From JAXDAY01 sp034679345 (lineage in GTDB: Bacteria > Eisenbacteria > RBG-16-71-46 > CAIMUX01 > VGJL01), in the NCBI GenBank assembly GCA_034679345.1, contig JAXDAY010000019.1, forward strand, positions 62,001-126,000: a stretch of 64,000 bases of DNA, written 5' to 3'. Both the position numbers and the translations under genes were made by a program. How positions within the stretch are numbered: position 1 is the first letter of the stretch; the number at the start of each line of letters is the position of its first letter. Below, piece after piece: positions 56,825 to 64,000 of this stretch. The notes under the pieces were generated by a model. It had not been told where the DNA came from. It worked only from the letters and a program-made list of their open reading frames with translations, and did no database searches.

Positions 56825-58107
56825 AGCCCCGGAATGCAGTCGACGACTTCGCCAGCGCCCGCCGCGTCCTGCCCAACGGGCTCACCGTGCTCGCCCTCGA
56901 CCGCCCGCATCTGCCGATCGTCTCGGCTACGCTGCTCGTTCCCGCGGGCATCGCCGACGAGCCGGCGGACCGGGCGGGCCTGGCCTTCTTCACCTCGCAG
57001 ATGCTCGCGCTGGGGACGAGGAAGCGCTCCGCGGTCGAGCTCGCCGAGGAGATCGACGGTCTGGGGGGGACCCTCTCGGTCGGTTGCGACTTCGACTACG
57101 CGACCGTCGATCTCACGGGACTCGCGCGCGACGCGGGGCGCTTGATCGAGTTGCTGGCGGAGATCACGCTGGAGCCTGCCTTCGCGCCCGACGAAATCGA
57201 GCGCAAGCGGAGCCAGATCCTGGGCCTTCTCGACCGGCGCCGCGACGATCACGTCGACGTCGTGCGCAATCGATTCTTCGAGACGATCTATGGAGATCAT
57301 CCGTACCGACGGACGAAGGAGGGCGCGCCGGAGTCGGTCCGGGCGATCCGGGCTGAAGATCTCGCGCGCCATTTCGAGGCGCGGTTCAAGCCGGAGGGCT
57401 CGATTCTCGCGGTGTGCGGCGACATCCGGGCGGAGGATGTCTTTCGCTGGACGGGCGAGCGCTTCGCCGCATGGACCGGAGGGCCGAAAGCGGGAGCGTC
57501 GAGGCCGGCGATGCCGGTCGCGGTCGGGCGGTCGGTCGTCACGGTGCAGCATGATGTGAGCCAGGCCACGATTCGGATGGGGAACGTAGGCATCCCTCGG
57601 GATCACGGCGACTACCACGCCGCCGTGCTCTTGAACTACATCCTCGGCGGGGCCGGCTTCGGCAGCCGGCTCATGAAGGCGCTGCGCGAGGATCGGGGCC
57701 TCACCTATGGGGCCTTCTCGAACTTCTGGCCGCGCAAGGATCCGGGCTACTTCTTCGCCGCCACCCAGACGCGGCTCGATACGATGAACGAGGCGATCGC
57801 GGTGATGCTGACCGAGATCGAGCGGTTCCTCGACGGGGGAGCGACCGAGGAGGAGCTCGCGTGGGCGAAGAGGTATTTCACCGGGAGCCTCCCGCTCACG
57901 CTCGAGACGAACGACCAGATCGCCGTGAAGCTGCTCGAGCAGGAGTTCTACGGCCTGGCGGATCGCTTCTGGCTGCGCGACCTCGAACGAATGGCTTCGG
58001 TGACGACGAAGGAAGTTCTCGAAGTTGCCCGCAGGCACATCCACCCGGAGTGCTTTGCCGTCGTGGTTCTCGCGGACTTCCGGGGCCGCGAGCTAGCGAT
58101 TCCTTAG
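56821..58107 (+). CDS. M16-family peptidase homologue, non-catalytic partner
   Basis: 428 aa, GTG start overlapping the stop of the catalytic subunit (GTGA). M16 fold throughout, but the HxxEH site is replaced (GLAFFTSQML), so it cannot bind zinc. The C-terminal half keeps the Arg/Tyr substrate-binding pair of inactive subunits (EDRGLTYGAFSNF). It should complete the closed chamber with its partner and hold peptides. Convergent with the unknown TPR protein gene. Confidence 0.93.
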   Translation: MKPRNAVDDFASARRVLPNGLTVLALDRPHLPIVSATLLVPAGIADEPADRAGLAFFTSQMLALGTRKRSAVELAEEIDGLGGTLSVGCDFDYATVDLTGLARDAGRLIELLAEITLEPAFAPDEIERKRSQILGLLDRRRDDHVDVVRNRFFETIYGDHPYRRTKEGAPESVRAIRAEDLARHFEARFKPEGSILAVCGDIRAEDVFRWTGERFAAWTGGPKAGASRPAMPVAVGRSVVTVQHDVSQATIRMGNVGIPRDHGDYHAAVLLNYILGGAGFGSRLMKALREDRGLTYGAFSNFWPRKDPGYFFAATQTRLDTMNEAIAVMLTEIERFLDGGATEEELAWAKRYFTGSLPLTLETNDQIAVKLLEQEFYGLADRFWLRDLERMASVTTKEVLEVARRHIHPECFAVVVLADFRGRELAIP

Positions 58108-58235
58108 GCGAACTCCGCCACGTCGAGACCCGTCCTCCCCGAAACCCCCAATGCTGCGCCCGGGAACCGCGAGGATCGTCGGGGGATCGCCGCGTCACGT
58201 GGAGTCCGGGCAGTCGCGTCGCGTTCTCGACGGCG

Positions 58236-60053
58236 TCACTTCCGACGAGTGTCGGAGGATCGACGGCGGCCGGAGGCTGCCTTCTTGCCTGCGCGCCGTT
58301 CCCGTCTCCATTTCGACTTCAGCCACTCGTACGCGCCTGGGGTCGAGCGCCAGGCCTTCACGATGTCGGGATAGAGCTCCACTTGCGGATCGGTGCGCCG
58401 CTTCTCCAGGATCGCGCCAGCGAGACCGGGAGTCTCCTGGATTGCCGACTTCAAGAGACCGTCCGACGTTTCGCCGGCTCCATCGCGCCGGAATGAGAGG
58501 AGCGCCTGCGACATCGCTCCCTCCGCGAAGCTCTCCGGAGGGTAGCGCTCGAGGAGAGCCCGAGCATCCGAGTCCCTCTGAAGCAGGATCAGGAGAGGGA
58601 GAAGCCGATCCCGCACATTCATGTGATCCATGAGATCCTCGTCGAGCATCTCTGCGAACTCTCCCGCGGCCTCGACGAGTCTGCCGGACCGGTAGAGCGT
58701 ATGGCCGAGGATCCAGCGGGTGTCCAGGTAGGCGGCAAAGATCCTCGGTTTCTCATTCGCGTTTCTTTCGTTCGAGAGCGCGCGCCTTCCGGCGTCCTTC
58801 GCCTGCCGCATCGTCTCGATCTTCTTCTCGATCCTGTTCTGGCGCGATGCGAGCGTGACTCGCGCCTCCACGCAGTCGGGGTCGATCGCCAACGCCTGGC
58901 GGAGCAGCTTGAGCTTTCTCCTGCCGTACGCCTCGTAGGCGGCATCCGCAAGGAGCCGTGCCCGCGCCACGGGGGAGCCTTCCGGCATCGCCCGCACGCA
59001 CGGATACGCCTCAAGAAAGGCCGGCTCGTCCCAGGAAAGGGGGGAGAGATCCCCATCGGGATTCAAGAGGTTCGGCAGCTCGAAGGAGAAGCTCATCGGC
59101 CCGCTAGCCGTCTCGACGGTCACTCTCCAGCGCCCCGAGTCGAGATCGTCATCCGTCGCCTCCGCCAGCGCGCGCAGGAGTCCTTCGAAGTAGGCGAGCT
59201 GTCGGGCGTCGGGTCTTCGAATGCGTTTTCCGGGTCCCAGCGCCATTGGGATCGGATAGGCGTCGGGCGCCGCGAGGGGAAGATCGAGATCGATCCAGAG
59301 ATCGTGCTCCACGGTCGGCATGTCGTGGGGTCGATCGAAGGAGATCCCCCAGTAACCGGAGAGGCGCATGATCCGATCCGGATGCTCCTCCTCTTCGATG
59401 ATGGAGAGATACTGCTCTTCCGACTCCATGAAGACGAGACCGAAACTCTCCCCGGCCGATCCGATCACCACCGCCAGACGCATGCCGGGTTCGGCCTGCG
59501 GCGAATCGATCAGGATGGGATCTTCGTCATCGAGGCGATCCCAAGGATCGGTTCGATGGAACGCGGCGGCCGCCTCGGCGAAGAGGGCGATCCGCTCCGG
59601 CGTGACGCCGGGTCGATCCAGCATGGTCGGCAACGGCTCGCGGCGCCGCAACTCGCGGAGCAACTCCTCGCGGAAGTAGTCGAAGTTCGGCAGAGACTCG
59701 ACCAACTCCACTTCGACGCCCTCCGGAACGAGCGCCTCTCGCAGGATCTCCGCCGCTTCCGGATCTTTGACCTGGAGACGCGCGGGCGGGCCGACGAGGC
59801 GTCTCCGACCTGCGAGTGTGGACCGATACGCCACGAGGAGAAGACTCGGGTCCCGGCCCCCAGACTTGCTCATGGCCGGGTTGAATGCGTATCGGCTTTG
59901 CGCGTGGACCCAGGACGCGATCCAGGGGCGGAACGGCTCTGTCCCGTCATCAGGCATGATCCACGATGGGAACAGGAAGAGCCCGCCCTGCCATGTTTCG
60001 GCGACGCTCGCGGGACGGTGGAGAAGCAGGGGAGGCTTCGGTTCCGGCGTCAT
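58236..60053 (-). CDS. Unknown protein with TPR/ST7-like C-terminal region
   Basis: 605 aa, no signal peptide or membrane segment. The ATG at 60053 was preferred to the one two codons earlier because GGAGG is better spaced. Residues about 1-330 are an alpha/beta region with WIDLDLPLAAPDAYPIPMA and a beta-rich DUF6930-like feel (not verified). Residues about 335-560 contain TPR-like helices (AYEAYGRRKLKLLRQALAID, DCVEARVTLASRQN) resembling ST7-family repeats. The last 40 residues are Arg/Lys-rich. No enzymatic motif is seen. It stands alone, convergent with the M16 pair. Confidence 0.65.
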   Translation of the reverse strand: MTPEPKPPLLLHRPASVAETWQGGLFLFPSWIMPDDGTEPFRPWIASWVHAQSRYAFNPAMSKSGGRDPSLLLVAYRSTLAGRRRLVGPPARLQVKDPEAAEILREALVPEGVEVELVESLPNFDYFREELLRELRRREPLPTMLDRPGVTPERIALFAEAAAAFHRTDPWDRLDDEDPILIDSPQAEPGMRLAVVIGSAGESFGLVFMESEEQYLSIIEEEEHPDRIMRLSGYWGISFDRPHDMPTVEHDLWIDLDLPLAAPDAYPIPMALGPGKRIRRPDARQLAYFEGLLRALAEATDDDLDSGRWRVTVETASGPMSFSFELPNLLNPDGDLSPLSWDEPAFLEAYPCVRAMPEGSPVARARLLADAAYEAYGRRKLKLLRQALAIDPDCVEARVTLASRQNRIEKKIETMRQAKDAGRRALSNERNANEKPRIFAAYLDTRWILGHTLYRSGRLVEAAGEFAEMLDEDLMDHMNVRDRLLPLLILLQRDSDARALLERYPPESFAEGAMSQALLSFRRDGAGETSDGLLKSAIQETPGLAGAILEKRRTDPQVELYPDIVKAWRSTPGAYEWLKSKWRRERRAGKKAASGRRRSSDTRRK

Positions 60054-60778
60054 TGCCATCCTCCGCGGGGGGCTGGATCGATTGTGAGGGTCATGCTCCT
60101 CTGGATTGCGGGCATGGGCGTGCCAGGCGGATCATCCGGGCTCTCTCCCGACGCCAAGCCCGCGAGAGCTTCCATGGGATGGAGCACAATGGATCGTCCT
60201 CGACGGGATTCCGTCAGGCATATCTGCGGAGATCGATCGCCCTGGTCCGTGAACCTCCCCCCGGCGCTCGACCCCAATCCAGGGCGTCCGAACGGGCGGA
60301 TTCGGCCAATCCTTCTCTCTTTCATTCGCGCTTCCTTGATCATGGAACGAGGGCGGATCTCACCTCGACCCGGCCGTTAGGCACCTTGAGCGGTCTCATT
60401 CAGGTCGCCACGAACCGACTCGACTCCTGGGAATGAGATCCCCCTCGACGATCCGGAGAAGCAGGAACTGGACCACCGCACCCAATCCATGCGTCGCTGA
60501 GGGGCCGGTCCTGCCTCCGGTCACGACTCATCGTCGCGGCTATCACTGAGTGGACATCACCTTATCACCAGGCCAATTCCTTCATAGCAAAGTGCGACTG
60601 CCGGTGTCATTCTCCTTATTCTCCCTCCCGCCTCGGGCCTTGGTCTCCCATTCCCGGGGTTCACGATGTCGGGGTGGCCCGCAACGGGTCGCCGGGTGAA
60701 TCCCGACGGCGCCTCATGCGTATGATGTATACTCGAGCTCCGCAGAGACAGGCGAGTATCCGCCAGGGAGGCCGTGTC
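60054..60778 (+). other. Gene-poor interval upstream of the Ser/Thr kinase
   Basis: About 725 bases with no convincing gene. Several short frames exist, the longest about 96 codons from an ATG at 60092, but their composition is typical of antisense or random frames and none has both a ribosome binding site and recognisable sequence. No tRNA cloverleaf, rRNA or long repeat is seen. The last 60 bases hold an AT-rich run (60721-60733, TATGATGTATACT) that could be a promoter -10 region for the kinase gene, without a good -35 match. Confidence 0.4.
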
Positions 60779-63061
60779 ATGCTCCTCGCACCGGGGGAGT
60801 CCCTATTGCACTACCGCCTCGTCGAGAAGGTCGGAGAGGGAGGGATGGGGCATGTGTGGAGGGCGACCGATACCCATCTCGACCGAGACGTCGCGATCAA
60901 GTTCCTTTCGGATGAACTCGCCGCGGATCCCGAGAGGCTGGCGAGGTTCTCGCACGAGGCCAGGATCGTCGCCGCCCTGAGCCACGCCAATATCGTCACA
61001 ATCCATGCGATCGAGGAGATCGAGGGGCGTCGCTTCCTGGTCATGGAGATGCTTCCGGGGCGAACGCTCGATCAGATCATTCCGCCCGACGGCATGCCCT
61101 GGATGGAGTATGTGGGAATCGCGCTCGGCGTGGCGGATGCGATCGTGGCGGCCCATGGCCACGGGGTGATTCATCGCGATCTCAAGCCACGCAACATCAT
61201 GGTCGACGAACGCGGCTGGCCGAAGGTCCTGGACTTTGGCCTCGCGCGCGCCGTCTGCCCAGTGACGGCTCCCGCGCTGGATGTCGGGACACCGACTGAA
61301 GTGATCATAAGCGACGAGCGTCTGGAAGGGACCCTGTCCTACATGTCTCCGGAGCAGCTCCGAGGAAATCCCGTGGACCCGCGCTCGGACCTCTTCTCCC
61401 TCGGGGTCGTCCTCTTCGAGATGGCGACTGGGAAGCGCCCCTTCGCGGGGGACACGCCTGCCGAACTGATCGCGACGATTCTGCGAGACGAGCCACAGCC
61501 GGCCCCCATGCTCCGGTCCGACCTGCCGCCGCGACTCGGACGCATTCTGAGGCGGAGTCTGCAGAAGGATCCCGCGATGCGGTACCAGACCGCGACGGAG
61601 CTTCGACGGGAGCTGGAATACATGGCGGAGGACTGCAGGGCAGGCGATCCATCGGGAACGATTCGATCCATCGCCGTACTTCCCCTGGAGGACTTCTCTG
61701 GCGATCCCGATAACGCGTTCTTCTCTGACGGGATGACGGAGGTCTTGCTCAGTAATCTCTCGCGGATCCGGGCTCTCAAGGTGATCTCGCGCACGTCGGC
61801 CATGCGTTATCGGGGGGTGAATAGGCCGCTCACGGAGATCGCCGGCGAGCTCGGAGTCGACGCGATCGTCGAGGGGTCCATTCTCCAGGTCGGCCGGCGT
61901 GTGCGGATCGTCGTGCGACTCATCGACGCGATCCGCGACCGGCAGATCTGGTCGGAGACCTATGAGAGGGATCTCGGCGACATTCTCGCCCTGCAGAGCG
62001 ACGTCGCCCACATGATCGCCCAGCAAATCGAGGTAGAGCTGACCCCGCAGGAACGGGCCCACCTCTTCCACGCGAGGCAGCGGGTCGATCCGGAGGTCTA
62101 CGAGGCATACCTCCGCGGGCGTTACTTCTGGCACAGGCGCACGGCGGAGAGCGTCCGTAGGGGACTCGCCTATTTCGAGCAGGCGGTCCAGCTCGATCCC
62201 GACTATGCCCCCGCCTACGCCGGCATCGCCGATTCCTACATCGTCGACGGAGGTCGCTACCTCGATGTCGAGCCGAAGGTCGCCTATGACCGCGCAGGGG
62301 CCGCTGCCCTGAGAGCGGTGCAGCTCGACGACAGCCTTGCCGAGGCGCACACCTCACTCGCTGCGGTTCTCACCGACTTCAACTGGGACTGGCGGGGGGC
62401 CGACCGGGAGTATCGTCGCGCGATCGAGCTGAATCCCAACTACGCGACCGCCCATAGCTGGTACGCGGAGCAGCTCAGCCGCATGGGCCGGCACGACGAG
62501 GCTGTTGCGGAGGCCCGCCGGGCCCTCGAGCTCGATCCCGTTTCCACATTCGGGAACATGCTCGTAGCCTGGATCCTCTACTTCGCCCGGCGCTATCTGG
62601 AGGCGATCGCCCAGGCGAAGCGCACCTTGGAACTGGATCCGGACTATGCCACGGCCTTGCGAATCCTCGGGTGGGCTTGCGAAGAGACGGGGAGCCATGA
62701 TGAGGCGATCCGGGCTCACGCGCGCGCGAGCGAGCTAACCGGGGGGCGTCCGAATTTCACTGCCCAGCTCGGTCGGGCCTATGCGCTTGCGGGCCAGCCC
62801 GCGGAGGCGCGGGCGATCCTCAGCACGCTGATGGAGACCGCGAGGGAGAGCTATGTGTCGGCCCTGGACATCGCGATCATCCATGCCGCCCTTGGCGAGA
62901 CCGAGATCGCCCTCGACTGGATGGATCGGGCGTATGAGGAACGGTCCGATCATTTGCCCTACATCCGCGTGAATCCGCGACTCGACGTCTTGCGAAATCT
63001 TCCCCGCTTCGTGGACCTGCTGAGGCGCATGGGGTTGGAGACCGATCCCACGTCCACCTAG
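60779..63061 (+). CDS. Serine/threonine protein kinase fused to TolB-like domain and TPRs
   Basis: 760 aa, no membrane segment. ATG at 60779 with GGGAGG eight bases upstream; earlier in-frame ATGs lack this. Kinase domain about 10-280: GEGGMGHVW loop, Lys41 (AIKFL), HRDLKPRN with catalytic Asp134, DFGLA with Asp152, SPEQL. Residues about 297-430 form the TolB-N/FlgO-like domain (SIAVLPLEDFSGDPDNAFFS, VDAIVEGSILQVG), common after kinase or winged-helix domains in Acidobacteria and relatives. Residues about 440-750 hold seven or more TPRs (ELNPNYATAHSWYAEQL). The kinase is complete and should be active; targets unknown. Confidence 0.93.
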   Translation: MLLAPGESLLHYRLVEKVGEGGMGHVWRATDTHLDRDVAIKFLSDELAADPERLARFSHEARIVAALSHANIVTIHAIEEIEGRRFLVMEMLPGRTLDQIIPPDGMPWMEYVGIALGVADAIVAAHGHGVIHRDLKPRNIMVDERGWPKVLDFGLARAVCPVTAPALDVGTPTEVIISDERLEGTLSYMSPEQLRGNPVDPRSDLFSLGVVLFEMATGKRPFAGDTPAELIATILRDEPQPAPMLRSDLPPRLGRILRRSLQKDPAMRYQTATELRRELEYMAEDCRAGDPSGTIRSIAVLPLEDFSGDPDNAFFSDGMTEVLLSNLSRIRALKVISRTSAMRYRGVNRPLTEIAGELGVDAIVEGSILQVGRRVRIVVRLIDAIRDRQIWSETYERDLGDILALQSDVAHMIAQQIEVELTPQERAHLFHARQRVDPEVYEAYLRGRYFWHRRTAESVRRGLAYFEQAVQLDPDYAPAYAGIADSYIVDGGRYLDVEPKVAYDRAGAAALRAVQLDDSLAEAHTSLAAVLTDFNWDWRGADREYRRAIELNPNYATAHSWYAEQLSRMGRHDEAVAEARRALELDPVSTFGNMLVAWILYFARRYLEAIAQAKRTLELDPDYATALRILGWACEETGSHDEAIRAHARASELTGGRPNFTAQLGRAYALAGQPAEARAILSTLMETARESYVSALDIAIIHAALGETEIALDWMDRAYEERSDHLPYIRVNPRLDVLRNLPRFVDLLRRMGLETDPTST

Positions 63062-63306
63062 ATATCCTGCGCACGTAATCCGCAGATCGCGTCTGGCGGA
63101 AGATCTCCCTGGGGCGATTCCGTCGGTTGATCTCGTTCAGCGAGATCGCCGAACTTGATGTGGCCGACCGGACCCTGAAACGCAACAGGGAGGCCGGCGG
63201 ACGAGATCCATTCGCGGAGGGACCGTAATCCAGCGATGGAGAGGGTGGATCCAGTGTCCAAGGCTCCCCTATGCTCCATCAGTGCTCTCAGGGAAGGAGG
63301 TCGTCC

Positions 63307-63819
63307 GTGCGAGGTCAAGCTGAGAGCGGAGCATGGGTCGACGGGATTGTGTTTCGTGACCAGCCCTGGGTCGTCTGGCGAGAAGGCACGCGGACGGCCT
63401 ATTGTGAGCGCTGCGGCGAACGAAGTGAGATTGTAATTGCTTCGCTTTACATGCGGTTGTCGCGAAGGCTGCTGGAGTTTTGGCGGCGGCATAGTGCGTG
63501 TGGAGAAGAGGGACGGCCTGTGGCAGTGCATCCTTACATCTACGGGGAAGTGCCCAATAAGCTGATGTTCCGGGCGGGCAATCGGATCGTCTATCTGATG
63601 GAGGCCGAACATGCAGATGGTGGGGTATATGTAGAAAGAAAGGTGGGGGTGCCTGCGGGGATCCTCTTCGAGGTGCGGGAACACGATGCCTCGGGCTGCA
63701 TTTTGTATGCCCCCGGTTTCGGCATGGAGCCGTATGGCGCCGGGCCGCTGCATCTGCTATGGCAAATCGATGTGGACGGCGGGCCCGACGAGATGGGGGA
63801 CTATCCGGATCAGGATTGA
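63307..63819 (+). CDS. Small hypothetical protein with atypical codon use
   Basis: 170 aa from a GTG six bases after a strong AAGGAGGT ribosome binding site; an in-frame ATG at 63271 would add 12 residues but has no such site. Contains one CxxC pair (AYCERCGER) early on and beta-rich segments later (YVERKVGVPAGILFEVREHD). No family recognised. Third codon positions are visibly less GC-rich than in neighbouring genes (TTT, ATT, GTA, CAT, TAT are frequent), suggesting recent acquisition. It starts 245 bases after the kinase gene; no mobile-element sequences were found beside it. Confidence 0.68.
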   Translation: MRGQAESGAWVDGIVFRDQPWVVWREGTRTAYCERCGERSEIVIASLYMRLSRRLLEFWRRHSACGEEGRPVAVHPYIYGEVPNKLMFRAGNRIVYLMEAEHADGGVYVERKVGVPAGILFEVREHDASGCILYAPGFGMEPYGAGPLHLLWQIDVDGGPDEMGDYPDQD

Positions 63820-64000
63820 GGAGACCGCCGCGAGTTCTCCGGAGTCGCGAATGGCAGCAGCCTGAACCAGAAGCTCGTTGCCGCGCCCCGAGCGCGGACT
63901 CGACGGAACCTTCGCGGTGGAGATCCGCCATTCGCGACGCATGATTCAAGCTTGCGATCCGCTTAGATTCGCCTCCATTCCATGCGTCCCAACAGCGGAC

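Noticed and set aside
60092..60380. Possible 96-residue protein in the gene-poor stretch
   Set aside because: No family, biased toward Arg/Pro/Ser, and only a weak ribosome binding site; listed only in the interval description.

Overview
The window is GC-rich (about two thirds G+C by eye) and gene-dense, with many one- or four-base start/stop overlaps. It comes from a Gram-negative, diderm bacterium: it encodes a TonB-dependent receptor, an RND-type periplasmic adaptor, a penicillin-binding protein 1C / alpha-2-macroglobulin pair and heptose-nucleotide genes. A secreted beta-propeller-like protein ends in a FlgD-like C-terminal module of the kind common in FCB-group and Eisenbacteria-like genomes. 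Together with the TolB-like/TPR kinase, this suggests an uncultured lineage near Eisenbacteria, Gemmatimonadota or related candidate phyla. That placement is inference; no rRNA or tRNA gene was seen. I saw no insertion sequence, prophage, CRISPR array or origin.

Layout. 1-5148: truncated efflux adaptor, divergent ribose-5-phosphate isomerase, and a lipoprotein/secreted Asp-box protein pair. 5334-8446: cyclophilin, MagIII-like DNA glycosylase and molybdenum-cofactor genes moeA-moaC, all on +. 8471-10816: a degenerate protease/TPR protein followed by a DMT transporter with a histidine-rich tail. 11007-13531: two tandem GAPDH paralogues, the first with an altered phosphate-binding site, then OsmC. 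13528-18656: a large hybrid histidine kinase and a CDF-like transporter. 18691-26744: pbpC and alpha-2-macroglobulin. 26905-28672: a double-TerB protein and a DUF72 protein. 28736-31746: an ECF sigma/anti-sigma operon with three exported or membrane-anchored proteins of unknown function, two of which share repeats. 31821-33963: PAS histidine kinase, acetyltransferase and VOC protein. 34059-36589: a PRC/MgtE-N/CBS protein translationally coupled to an Nramp-related transporter with a changed metal site.

36771-46283: a polytopic GT-C-like membrane protein, divergent from a coupled heptose cluster (nucleotidyltransferase, GHMP kinase, glycosyltransferase, gmhA) that runs into an internally duplicated CPBP-family membrane protease. 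54481 down to 46280 (minus strand): one apparent eight-gene operon of a SLOG/LOG-like protein, metG, four small membrane proteins I cannot assign, a DUF1028-TPR protein and a TonB-dependent receptor. 54558-58107: EamA transporter and an active/inactive M16 peptidase pair. 58236-63061: a TPR-containing unknown protein, a 725-base gene-poor stretch and a Ser/Thr kinase fused to TolB-like and TPR regions. 63307-63819 encodes a small protein with distinctly lower-GC codon use.

The best candidates for undescribed biology are the four-membrane-protein cassette (49374-52375), the ECF operon with VD-repeat proteins (28736-31746), the proposed MgtE-N/Nramp magnesium system (34059-36589), and the GAPDH paralogue with a rebuilt phosphate site (11007-12014).
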